Source of the DNA: Antedon mediterranea
Lineage: Eukaryota > Echinodermata > Crinoidea > Comatulida > Antedonidae
Assembly: GCF_964355755.1 (NCBI RefSeq)
Contig: NC_092675.1
Coordinates: 3,816,312 to 3,880,311 of the forward strand
Direction: 5' to 3'
DNA length: 64,000 bases
Shown here piece after piece: positions 21,201-46,569 of the stretch. The notes beneath the pieces were generated by a model. The model saw only the letters and a list, made by a program, of their open reading frames with translations, was not told the DNA's origin and searched no databases. The position numbers and the translations under genes were made by a program. The first letter of the stretch is position 1. Each line of letters starts with the position of its first letter.

Positions 21201-21912
21201 ATTTAAAATAATCAAATAAATTAAAATAACATAGGCCTAGCTAGGCCTAGTATTGGAAGTGGTTTTGATTTCAAGTGGGCAAACAATCAACACAAAAACT
21301 ATAATAAAGTAGGGCCATAACTAGGCCTAGTCCAAACTAGGCTATCTTACCTAGCCTAATGCCTACGTCCTATATTTAGTATGTTATAATACTGGCCTCT
21401 AGGCCTAGCCTAGTAGATAGAGGCTAGGCTAGTCTACTGGCCTAGTCTCTAGACTAGCCTCTAACTAGCTATTTATAGCCTCTAATCTAATAAATAGGGC
21501 CAGGCTAGAATTCTGTCTGGTCTCTTGTTGGAGCAAAAGGGATACATCACCTAGGCCTGGCCAAAGTAAGTTAGGACCTAGCCTAGAGGGCTTGTACTTG
21601 GCTAGGCTAATCAACTAGCCTACTATACACCGACCAGGCAGCACAGCGTAGCCGGCAGAGTGAATCCACAAACACTCCCACGCACGGCACGGGCCACGCA
21701 GCAGCTGCTAGGCTAGCGTCCCGTTGCTAGGGAGTATTAAATGATTTTTCAAACCTTAATCGAGAAGAGAAATATATTACTTTTGTTGTTACAATTTTTG
21801 TTTACATTATACAAAGGGTTACATGTCATTTTGTGTTTTATAATTGTTATAAAGACAGTGAAATGTCTTTTCATAATGTTTACTCACCCGATTCTGGCTT
21901 CTTATCCGCCAT
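9062..21912 (-). CDS. AGBL4: AGBL4 (cytosolic carboxypeptidase 6, CCP6), complete, 12 coding exons
   Basis: M14 zinc metallocarboxypeptidase that removes glutamates from protein tails, including polyglutamylated tubulin. Exons in coding order: 21912-21888, 21175-21050, 20501-20377, 19623-19529, 18783-18567, 17905-17776, 12067-11953, 11321-11210, 10600-10448, 10160-9998, 9675-9575, 9235-9062. They total 1536 nt, 511 codons plus TAG, close to the vertebrate length of about 500, and every splice phase agrees. Catalytic features: HPGES (zinc ligands H228, E231), NPDGVYLGNYR (268-278), DLNR (285-288), DIHAHS (third zinc ligand H326) and YTLEVSF (catalytic E399). All are intact. Start MADKKPES is the first ATG before a good donor. 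The N-terminal region matches the CCP beta-sandwich domain. Closer to AGBL4 than to AGBL5 or AGTPBP1 through the WQRxPxKNVYYY and NRHW segments. No signal peptide, so cytosolic. Confidence 0.97.
9420..9530. repeat. Short inverted repeat, possible MITE remnant
   Basis: GTGGTTCCCACTATGACAC at about 9454 pairs partly with AGTGGGAACCGACGACGC near 9508, in AGBL4 intron 11. Ends and target site are not clear. Confidence 0.4.
9575..9675 (-). CDS. AGBL4: AGBL4 exon 11
   Basis: Encodes YMKLGRNLAKTFLDYYKL, the conserved end of the catalytic domain, followed by a lineage-specific tail. Acceptor tttctag, donor ACA|gtaagt. Confidence 0.94.
9998..10160 (-). CDS. AGBL4: AGBL4 exon 10 (catalytic Glu)
   Basis: Encodes TSFNRDAMKAGTGRRFLGDI and CYTLEVSFF with the catalytic glutamate. 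Donor GCT|gtatcc splits a Tyr codon; the frame reads on to 9969 if unspliced. Confidence 0.96.
10448..10600 (-). CDS. AGBL4: AGBL4 exon 9 (third zinc ligand)
   Basis: Encodes ENVDFFVDIHAHSTLMNGFM, then YGNIYDD and VFPKLMCGNADDFSM. 153 nt, phase 0 at both ends. Confidence 0.96.
10929..11073. mobile_element. MITE family A copy in AGBL4 intron 8
   Basis: TA|AAGCTCTGTCTACACTATC at the left, TTTGATAGTTTAAACAGAGC then TTTA at the right. Confidence 0.82.
11210..11321 (-). CDS. AGBL4: AGBL4 exon 8 (DLNR motif)
   Basis: Encodes CSLMGFDLNRHWHDPSPWAH, then PTLHGTKNLLMQM. DLNR and NRHW are family hallmarks. Confidence 0.97.
11712..11856. mobile_element. MITE family A copy in AGBL4 intron 7
   Basis: TA|AAGCTGTCTACACTATCT at the left and GTTGATAGTGTAGACAGAGC with TTTA at the right; two core repeats CCCAAATATGGTAGTGATATG. 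Confidence 0.82.
11953..12067 (-). CDS. AGBL4: AGBL4 exon 7 (NPDGVYLGNYR)
   Basis: Encodes LIDFLLSQHPIAKVLREHVV, then FKIVPMLNPDGVYLGNY. Acceptor gcttctag, donor CAG|gttact. Confidence 0.97.
12096..12380. repeat. Direct duplication, offset 205 bp
   Basis: AAATGTGCTTTGACAGATTA and the following 60-70 bases occur at 12096 and again at 12301, with about 18 bases missing from the second copy. The first copy begins 29 bases upstream of exon 7. Confidence 0.8.
13882..13950 (+). repeat. Short dispersed repeat (AGAGGGTGACCCTAAAC family)
   Basis: Near-identical to 5255-5335: TTATTTATAGAGGGTGACCC, then AATCAAGGGGCCCTCTTGAT. Confidence 0.55.
14592..14892. mobile_element. MITE family A copy split by an insertion
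   Basis: Left part 14592-14690 (TAAAGCTCTGTCTACACTAT) and right part about 14822-14892 (ending TTTGATAGTGTAGACAGAGC). The 130-bp insert includes CTTACTCCTGGCAAGATGAA and GCCGAATAAATATTATTATT, which resembles the 3' tail of a LINE or SINE. Confidence 0.72.
15551..15716. mobile_element. MITE family A copy
   Basis: TTAAGCTCTGTCTACACATG at the left and TTTGATAGTGTAGACAAGGC with TTTAA at the right; contains ATTATGATGTCATATCACTA and two CCATATTTGGGCA-type repeats. Confidence 0.8.
16650..16850 (+). mobile_element. Non-LTR retrotransposon (LINE) 3' end remnant
   Basis: The frame 16680-16781 reads GLKLWNNLPINVRIAISVQC, then FKTFFLSFLFPKE and a stop. The pattern WNxLPxxxRxxxSxxxFKxxLxxxLF is the typical C-terminus of reverse-transcriptase proteins of Jockey/CR1-type LINEs. 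A short 3' UTR with TGTACAGCGCTTTGG follows. The rest of the element is absent (5' truncation). Confidence 0.62.
17538..17715. repeat. Minisatellite, ~27-bp unit, about 6 copies
   Basis: CTGATGACAAATCATCA with CCATCACTTT-type spacers repeats from 17557 to 17700. It adjoins the donor of AGBL4 exon 6. Open frames across it are periodic artefacts. Confidence 0.82.
17776..17905 (-). CDS. AGBL4: AGBL4 exon 6 (HPGES zinc-binding motif)
   Basis: Encodes QQRRLDLLTITKPENLASGV, then VVFITARVHPGESPASYVCQ. H228 and E231 are the first two zinc ligands. Acceptor ttcatag, donor AAG|gtaagt. Confidence 0.97.
18009..18175 (+). mobile_element. SINE family 2, 5'-truncated
   Basis: Shares AATCCAACTCTTGCCGCATT, ATAAATGGGTACCCGGTTAG and GCATTATGGGAGTTATGTTT with the minus-strand copy at 8672-8987. 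The tRNA-like A box is missing. Confidence 0.7.
18567..18783 (-). CDS. AGBL4: AGBL4 exon 5
   Basis: Encodes QRIPSKNVYYYKCPEHRKNY, then VMSFAFCFDRDVDTYQFSYS and RLDYFQRELICFSV. Donor AGT GTT|gtaggt is chosen because it joins in frame to QQRRLDLL of exon 6; a competing GT four bases later breaks the frame. Confidence 0.95.
18840..18915. repeat. Dispersed repeat fragment in AGBL4 intron 4
   Basis: ATTTACCCAGGGTAGCCCAA ... GAGGCCCTGCATTTTACG resembles the ends of the other short repeats (GGGTGACCC, GGGGCCCTC). About 19030-19330 holds weakly LINE-like sequence (TTCCATATATTTGCCCC), not resolvable by eye. Confidence 0.35.
19387..19507. mobile_element. MITE family A copy next to AGBL4 exon 4
   Basis: TTAAGCTCTGTCTACACTAT at the left and TTTGATAGTGTAGACAGAGC with TTTA at the right; 21 bases from the exon 4 donor at 19528. 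Confidence 0.82.
19529..19623 (-). CDS. AGBL4: AGBL4 exon 4
   Basis: Encodes RVIFNVVNFSKTKSLYRDGM, then TPVVKSTSRPR; the next Trp codon is split. Strong match to the N-terminal CCP domain. Confidence 0.96.
20377..20501 (-). CDS. AGBL4: AGBL4 exon 3
   Basis: Encodes NLGRADYITEYEYDLFIRPD, then TCNARFRVWFNFTVENVKQD. Acceptor ctcgtag, donor CAG|gtgtga. Confidence 0.96.
20685..20811. mobile_element. MITE family A, right part only
   Basis: Core AATGTGATGTGCCTATGTAT, GATGATGTCATATCACTACC and right end TTTGATAGTGTAGACAAGGC with TTAA. The left terminal repeat is missing. Confidence 0.7.
21050..21175 (-). CDS. AGBL4: AGBL4 exon 2
   Basis: Encodes GSDSSSEDSVVGNVNKFAVV, then PPGYVGKPRKGHLIFDACFE. Matches the family N-terminus GNVxK...GHLIFDACFE. 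Confidence 0.95.
21229..21735. repeat. CTAGGCCTAG-rich stretch in AGBL4 intron 1
   Basis: Dense overlapping CTAGGCC, TAGCCTA and GGCTAGG motifs, for example CTAGCTAGGCCTAG at 21238 and repeated forms to 21725. It is more GC-rich than its surroundings. The palindrome TAGGCCTA also recurs elsewhere in the window (28380-28440, 29100). Confidence 0.65.
21888..21912 (-). CDS. AGBL4: AGBL4 exon 1, coding part
   Basis: ATG at 21912-21910 encodes MADKKPES plus one base before gtgagt. The context AAATATGG is acceptable, and the join to exon 2 gives an Ala codon in phase. No upstream in-frame extension was needed. Confidence 0.88.
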
Positions 21913-22674
21913 ATTTTCCGCTCCTGTTTACATTGATGATATTGTTATTTACCCGGTGGCAGTGCAAATAGTATTTATTACATTTAGAAAGTAAGTATAA
22001 TAAGGTATACAGTAACTTCAAGAGTCAGCAGTCCGACATATATAATTAATGTAATTATAGTATTCAGTAAGAGGAACAATAGACTATTAACATTTTCTTT
22101 AATAAATAATAGTAATAATGGTAATAAGTCTCTGTTATTCATCTTTTTTATGTTTTAGTCCAGTTCAGTTTCGATTTTTTGCTTACTTAGGCCTAATTTT
22201 TCTTACGACACCCGATACCAGAGTATAAAGGGACTGCTATAGAAGAAAGCTACGGCTTTTAAAACAGGTCAATCAATCATTTGGTGTTAAATTTGTAAAA
22301 ATGTGATTAATTAAATTGAACAAAACTTGTTTACAATATTGTAATATTGCTTTAAAATGTATTCGTTTACTCTGTAAAAGGTTAAAACACGAGCGGACAT
22401 TGTCATTTCAAAGTACATTCACATTCATTTTTATATTAGTAATAATAAGTACAACATCCATTATGTCTCTTTGTTATATCATCATGATAAGAGCGTGGGA
22501 TTCTGGTGCCAGTAATTGTAAACAATAAACGTACGTGTATTACACCTATAAGGATTAACACAAATTAAACATGATTTATAACATAACAGTCTTAAATTTC
22601 ACTATAAATTAAAGTTTAAAAACGGATTATGGAAATATATGTAGAAACATATTATATTGCGTTGTCTCATGCTG
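21913..22674. promoter_or_regulatory. AGBL4 5' flank (promoter region, TATA-less)
   Basis: Sequence directly upstream of the AGBL4 start on the minus strand. No TATA box at a suitable distance was seen. The stretch ends at the minisatellite. Promoter function is inferred from position only. Confidence 0.35.
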
Positions 22675-23909
22675 TTTGGACTTGCTTGCTCGCCTCTTGT
22701 TTGGACTTGCTTGCTCGCCTCTTGTTGGACTTGCTTGCTCGCCTCTTGTTTGGACTTGCTTGCTCGCCTCTTGTTTGGACTTGCTTGCTGGCCTCTTGTT
22801 TGGACTTGCTTGCTCGCCTCTTGTTTGGACTTGCTTGCTCGCCTCTTGTTTGGACTTGCTTGCTCGCCTCTTGTTTGGACTTGCTTGCTCGCCTCTTGTT
22901 TGGACTTGCTTGCTCGCCTCTTGTTTGGACTTGCTTGCTCGCCTCTTGTTTGGACTTGCTTGCTCGCCTCTTGTTTGGACTTTGCTTGCTCGCCTCTTGT
23001 TTGGACTTGCTTGCTCACCTCTTGTTTGGACTTGCTTGCTCGCCTCTTGTTTGGACTTGCTTGCTCGCCTCTTGTTTGGACTTGCTTGCTCGCCTCTTGT
23101 TTGGACTTGCTTGCTCGCCTCTTGTTTGGACTTGCTTGCTCGCCTCTTGTTTGGACTTGCTTGCTCGCCTCTTGTTTGGACTTGCTTGCTCGCCTCTTGT
23201 TTGGACTTTGCTTGCTCGCCTCTTGTTTGGACTTGCTTGCTCACCTCTTGTTTGGACTTGCTTGCTCGCCTCTTGTTTGGACTTGCTTGCTCGCCTCTTG
23301 TTTGGACTTGCTTGCTCGCCTCTTGTTTGGACTTGCTTGCTCGCCTCTTGTTTGGACTTGCTTGCTCGCCTCTTGTTTTGGACTTGCTTGCTCGCCTCTT
23401 GTTTTGACTTGCTTGCTCGCCTCTTGTTTTGACTTGCTTGCTCGCCTCTTGTTTGGACTTGCTTGCTCGCCTCTTGTTTGGACTTGCTTGCTCGCCTCTT
23501 GTTTTGGACTTGCTTGCTCGCCTCTTGTTTGGACTTGCTTGCTCGCCTCTTGTTTGGACTTGCTTGCTCACCTCTTGTTTGGACTTGCTTGCTCGCCTCT
23601 TGTTTGGACTTGCTTGCTCGCCTCTTGTTTGGACTTGCTTGCTCGCCTCTTTTTTTGGACTTGCTTGCTCGCCTCTTGTTTGGACTTGCTTGCTCACCTC
23701 TTGTTTGGACTTGCTTGCTCGCCTCTTGTTTTGGACTTGCTTGCTCGCCTCTTGTTTTGGACTTGCTTGCTCGCCTCTTGTTTTGGACTTGCTTGCTCGC
23801 CTCTTGTTTGGACTTGCTTGCTCGCCTCTTGTTTGGACTTGCTTGCTCGCCTCTTGTTTGGACTTGCTTGCTCGCCTCTTGTTTGGACTTGCTTGCTCGC
23901 CTCTTGTTT
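22675..23909. repeat. 25-bp minisatellite, about 49 copies
   Basis: Unit TTTGGACTTGCTTGCTCGCC plus TCTTG repeats head to tail with units of 24-26 bp and few variants (CTCACC at 23015, 23241, 23568, 23694; CTGGCC near 22788). Because 25 is one more than a multiple of 3, each copy shifts the reading frame. Stop codons are absent over long stretches on both strands, creating false open frames of up to 428 codons. It lies between the divergent AGBL4 and ELAV starts. Confidence 0.96.
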
Positions 23910-26820
23910 CCAAAATGAATGAATAAATTAAATCAATTCAATTATTTGCTTATTCTAATCATTATTATTTGAAAGGTTTTATGTTCTACTTGTTCTATTT
24001 ATGTTCTTGTTTATTCCTCATCAAAAAATAAAAAATATTTATAAAGACTTGACAACATTGTTATATCCATAAAGTTCACACATACTGTACCGCCGGACCT
24101 AAAATGTTTTCCTCTCTGTCTCTCTCCCCTGATGACTACCACACTTCATTTCATGGGATCTTTCAATGTATAAATTGAATAGCATCTCTATAAAAAATAA
24201 TTAAAATTGATTAAAATGGATATTTTACATAACAACAGATGTAATTCAATAAATTTGTTTAGTTTTGCTGTTCAATTCTTGCATTTTAATCAGATAATTT
24301 CTTATAAGACCAAAAATGACTGAATTGAATTGAAAATGAGGTATAGGCCTATCTTATTTTTAATATTACAAACTGAATGATTTTTTGCGGATCATGGTAT
24401 TATAGAATGACGAATGGGACTCTGTATAGTGTAGGCCTTTACATTTATTTTATCGTTTTTATAAATAATAATTATATTATTTTGTAATTAAAAAATGTGT
24501 TAAAATGTGGTCACATATTATTATACAAATGCGATCTGATCGACAATGAGTGTTCCGTTATCAGATCAATAAGCAGTATACGGCCGTCGTAGAAATAGCA
24601 TGTGAATGAATACAAAATACGTTATAGCCCCCTCTATAGTTTAAAAAAGTTTTTTGGCACACGGTCTCTCTCTCCTCGCGGCGGTGTGGTACCACAGTAT
24701 AACAAACGATCTATGTGTTATAGTAGGACAAAATAATAACGTATTAATAACAACATACTAACATTAATAATGAATAATAGAACAACATTAATTTTTGTTG
24801 GGGTGCAAACATTATTCACTTCGCATACTGTAGCATTTTATGTTGATGAATGCATTCTGTGATATCATTGATTTTATGTCGTGCGCCCTCTATATTATTG
24901 CAAATCTCGTAAACTTTTTGTATGGTATCACTGTACAGTAGGCCGCCTATAGCAAAAAAAAAATGTTTATTCGGAAACTGTTAAATTCTATTATAAAGAT
25001 TATTTGTACCAATATTTATAACTTACTTTACCTATATTATGTTGCATCATACTAGGAGCATTTTCAATCGAATTTCTGTTTGGGTGTAGGTGGGTGGATC
25101 AATCAAAATAGCCTACTAGACTACACAGTATCTTGCCTATATAATTTTTTTTAAACTGAAAGTAAAAATGAATCATTTTTTTTCCTGTTCAAACAAAACA
25201 TCTTTTTTACTAATTCGTATTCATAATCACCATCACATCACTATGTGTGTTTTTTATCTAAAATCAAATCCCACACACTTGTCATCCATGTCTATTCAGA
25301 TATCACAGATAATGTTTATCAAAATAATGGCTTTCTTCACCATAATACCACACCGTCTTGTTCCACACTTTTAGCATCGACATACATTTACAGCTAAAAG
25401 TCTTTGGCATGCTTCAAGTATGGAATCAAAATACGGCTGTATAAAATGGAAGTTTCGAAATGTGTCTGCAGGCACAACTCAGTCCATCATGACGTCACGA
25501 TCCAACCGTCTGTCAATCAACTATATATTACGCGCACGCGTTTCACTTCCAGGTGGGTCTTTCAGTTGGCTGGAGGTAGGTTGCTGCAACCTGACTCACA
25601 CGATGAAATCGGAAATGATAATTTGACTAACAACATAAAAACAGTAGAACTGATTTCGTTTACATGCTGATATGATACTTTGAATAAATATTGAATTAAT
25701 GAATTAGCATTATACTATAGTAATGTAACAACATATTACGTAGGAGTAGGTTTAGTAGGGGGAAGATCCAGGTAGATTGAAATAACTTATATAATGCTGT
25801 CGGTCGGTAGGGACGCTCCCCCTTCCACCCTTGATCGGGCGCCCCTAAAGGGTTTGGTGTCAGTTGTATCATACCATAGTGGTACAGATCAGATACCGGG
25901 TTACTTAGTGACTGAGCTCTGGTGGTGGGTGATTGGTTTACCGATTTTTGTCACTAACGTTGGCATATATAGTTTTATAGAGAAAGATGGTAGTATATCT
26001 TGTGGTGACTGGTGGTTGTGTGTTTTTACCGGAGATTTGTGGAGATGATAAGAAAATGATAAGTGATAATAATAATAATGAAAATGATAGTAAATATGGA
26101 TATGGTGGCGAGGTTTACAAATATCATACTAACTATGAAATTATCAAAAGTATCAAAAGTACTAAAAACCACCAACCTAATATTCGTGGCAATTCGGTGT
26201 GCGCGTAAGGATGTCAAGAACAAATTGAGAACGCAATTCAAGTAGGAGGCCGATGTAACAAATATAGAGAAGTAACAAATAAATAAGTGAAAAAGTTAAA
26301 GTAATGAATTATTCAGCTGCAAATAATGTTACTAATCTTGATTTGTCTGTTGTAACGCCGCTGCTATTTGTTAAATGTTTTCGCCAGGTAAAGCTTGTTA
26401 GTCGTAAATGGAAGGTATTTTTGTGAATTTTACAGGTGTATTTTCACGGCGTATTGTAGGCCTATGCCTTATACATGACATTTAGCATTTGTTGTTACGC
26501 ATAGATTTCAAGTTATTTCCGTAAAATGTGATTTCAACAAATTTATGAATTACATTCACTAGTAGTAGTAGTAGTATTCTATACTAGAGATAGAATGATA
26601 TGAATAGCAAAAATGAATTCTGTCGGATGGCTAAAAAAAGTGAGATCACCGACTTTAGACGGATTACGCTCGATGGTATTAAACCGCAAGATTTACAATT
26701 CAATCATAACACTATAATTTCCAAATTAATTAAATATAAAATATTAATTAAAGATATTAATAATTATTGGTATATTCATTTTATTTAAATAGTATGAGTT
26801 TGTAAAAGATGTTTTTTTTA
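23910..26820. other. Intergenic DNA between AGBL4 and ELAV
   Basis: Mostly AT-rich. Two islands are less AT-rich: 25480-25620 (with ACGCGCACGCG) and 25795-26050 (CGGTCGGTAGGGACGCTCCC). Each has short open frames without recognisable homology. A short (AGT)n run is at 26563-26577. These could be untranslated exons or regulatory DNA of ELAV, but nothing in the sequence proves it. Confidence 0.4.
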
Positions 26821-26876
26821 ATGAAAACTGATTGGACTACTTTAGTACGCCAGCAATCGTTGTTGAGTGAGACTAT

Positions 26877-26912
26877 TATAAAAGGTAGACAATGTCACTG
26901 ATTTTGCCATTC
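26877..26912 (+). promoter_or_regulatory. Candidate ELAV core promoter (TATA + initiator)
   Basis: TATAAAAG at 26877-26884, with an initiator-like CCATTC at 26907-26912, about 30 bases downstream. A start here would give a leader of about 365 nt before the ATG at 27275. Motif-based; no transcript evidence. Confidence 0.35.
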
Positions 26913-27274
26913 ATTTTATTTAACAGTACGTTGTTTGGTGTGAGGTTCTTGATCATTCTCTCTCTAACTTAGTGCATCAGTTTCACTACACATATTTATC
27001 AAGAAGATATACCTTAGCACTGTTTGCGTTATTATTTTGGTTTTTAATTTTTTATTTCTTTAAGTACCTGCAATTTATGGTATATTTATTCGATTCTGTT
27101 TGAGAGAGAAGTGATTTTATCAAAACCGGCAAACTGAATTCTTCGTCGACGATCAGATTGATTTTTGAATTTTCGCAATAAAAATAAATATCTATATATT
27201 ATAAATTTCTAAATTCGAATTTCCGTATTTGTTTGGAGATAGCCTAAATCAACTTTACGAATTCTAACAACAAG

Positions 27275-44414
<17,140 letters not shown>

Positions 44415-46250
44415 GGTAGACATTGAAATCCGACTCCCACCGGGGCAATACGCATCTTGTACGCGGGATGATCGCCAAACAACAATGTTTACGCCACGTG
44501 GCGTGCACGTCTAGTGTGCTGATGAGTTTCATCATAAACGATGGCACTTTTTTTTCGTTAAGTTTATGTAATTAACTTTTATTAAGATAAATTTTTAAAT
44601 TGTGCATGTTTTCTTTAATATTGGCCGACGAGTTATTATGATTGATTTAAGAAGATATAATTTAGAAAAAGGTTTTGCATGTGTTGTTATTTTCATCAGT
44701 CTGTACAAGTGTAATATTGTGTTGTGTTTAGGAAAATTGGACTGTATAATTGATTGATTTGGAATATTAACTTTGTATGTTTCTTTGGTATAATTTTAGT
44801 TTCCTTCTCTTTGTGCTAATAACCTAAAATCATTTACTTCTTTTAAAGAAGAAATGATTTTAAAATATCACCAAATTAGACGTGTCCTTATTTGCAAAAG
44901 ATTGCAGCTGCCAAAACACGAGGAAACTTTGTCTTTGCCTGAAAAAAATGATAATGTCAAATTAGATGATCTTCCCGACAACATGGTCAGCATGGGTGTA
45001 AGTAATGATGATGTAGTGGTCACAATGTATATAACACGTTTTCAAGTTAAAAATGTTAAAATTATTTCAAAATATTGAATATATTTATTGTTGCATCATA
45101 CGTATTAGATGTTAATTCTTAAAAAATCTTGAATTCTTAATGGTTCTGTTACATTGTTATGTGAAGCTTGTTATATGTTTTGAGAATCTAAAAAATATAG
45201 AATATTAATTAATATAGTTATTTACAACACTCTATATGAAATGTATTTCTTTTTATCATATAGAATACTTCAAACAATTTATTTAAAATTGCACATAAAA
45301 ATTTCATCTAGATGTTAAATCAATTCCCTTATTTACTTGTTAGTGCCACGTTTTGTGATTTTGTTATAGAAAAAGTTAACTGCTTTCATGTTGCTTTTAA
45401 AAAAGTTTTTTGAAAAGAAATTGTAAAAAAGAGAAGAGCATTTTGTGCTAAAATATAGAAGAGAGGAAGTTGGTTGCAAAATCATGACAGTCTCCATAGA
45501 CTAAAAACCTATTTCTTTAAAATGCTAATTGATTTAAATATTAAAAAAACAAGAAAATGGAATATTTTGATATGCAGTAAGAATTCCATATTTTTTACTC
45601 GCCGCAGGCAAATTTATCACGTTAAACTGTAGAAAAGGCAATTGGAGATGATGGATTGAAATGAAGGAATAAAGGTTTCGTTGCTTCTAAGTTTAAGGTT
45701 TAAAAAAAAGCAGCATTTAAACAAAAGAGATTCTGCCATATAATGGTCACAAGATTTTTAGTAACATTAGGGTGTGTATTTTACAGGGATATTTCTTAAA
45801 GATAATGGTATAACCATTTATTTAAACAAATTTTATCCCAATTTTTATGAGACGGGGATTTTGATGGCAATGCCAACCGATTTTACTCAACAAAGTAGTG
45901 ACTGTGCAAAGTTTTACAAGTGTTTAACATCAATTAATTTTCCATTTTTGTATGGTGCAAGAGTTGAGTATAAAAAAAAGGAAGCCAAGGTCTTTCATAT
46001 AATAACACACATTCCTTCAGAAGCAATTAGATATTTTAAAAATTATCAATGTGAGTAAGAGTGGGTAGGCTGAAAATACTAGTAACTTACTCAAATTTCA
46101 TTGGAAAAATAACAGCAAAATGATTGATTTTGGTGAGAAGTTATTATGATGAGCAAATTTTGTTTGAGGAAAATTTTTTTGCTACGTACGTATGTCCATT
46201 TGTACTTTTTGAATAAATGTGTCAAAAAGTCTGCAAAAATGAAAACATTT
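44415..46250 (+). other. ELAV 3' UTR region (extent unknown)
   Basis: AU-rich sequence after the ELAV stop with several possible poly(A) signals (for example AATAAA near 45670 and 46213). ELAV 3' UTRs are often several kb long. Open frames at 44854-45078 and 45774-46058 have AT-driven composition and no recognised homology. Confidence 0.45.
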
Positions 46251-46359
46251 TTATTATTTGTCTTTGTGTTTTGTGTATGAACAATAGGGAACTTTCACTT
46301 TGCGATATAGCATGCGCACAATGAATGAACGTAACTAGTTACGGAAGCTCCTTACGGTC

Positions 46360-46566
46360 CTAGCACAATTTCAGTGCCTGGTCCACCTCAACTAGCTTCC
46401 ATACCATTTCGGATCCATATTGTATATTCGCAAGAGCGTTTATAACTTCCCGTCTAAACTCGACAATACGCACATAGCTTTGCATCGGTTTTACATCGGA
46501 ATTTATAAAAATTGATTGGTTGCAAACCATTTCCAAATTATTAACATAATCCTTGAAATGTTGCAC
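46360..46566 (-). other. Unrecognised coding-like open frame
   Basis: 68 codons on the minus strand with a less AT-biased composition than its surroundings, including IVEFRREVINALANIQYGSE and MVWKLVEVDQALKLC at the end. I do not recognise the family. No start context or splice partner was found; it could be a terminal exon, a gene fragment or part of a repeat (direct ATTAAGT/CGTAATG motifs lie upstream). Confidence 0.25.
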
Positions 46567-46569
46567 ATT

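Noticed and set aside
9062-21912. AGBL5 or AGTPBP1 instead of AGBL4
   Set aside because: Length of 511 codons, the WQR..KNVYYY segment, SQHPIA and TGRRFLG motifs all fit AGBL4/CCP6; AGTPBP1 is far longer and AGBL5 has a different N-terminal region.
22675-23909. CRISPR-like direct repeat array
   Set aside because: Repeats are contiguous without unique spacers, and the surrounding genes are animal genes with introns.
22602-23926. Long open frames (up to 428 codons) on both strands
   Set aside because: They follow from a 25-bp minisatellite lacking stop codons; frame shifts every unit, both strands are open, and there is no start context, splice site or non-repetitive domain.
25404-26250. Cluster of short open frames (60-88 codons)
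   Set aside because: No family motif is recognisable and the frames overlap each other on both strands; the less AT-rich base composition alone is not enough for a gene call.
45774-46058. 94-codon open frame in the ELAV 3' flank
   Set aside because: No recognisable domain; probably untranslated sequence, although its length is slightly unusual for AT-rich DNA.
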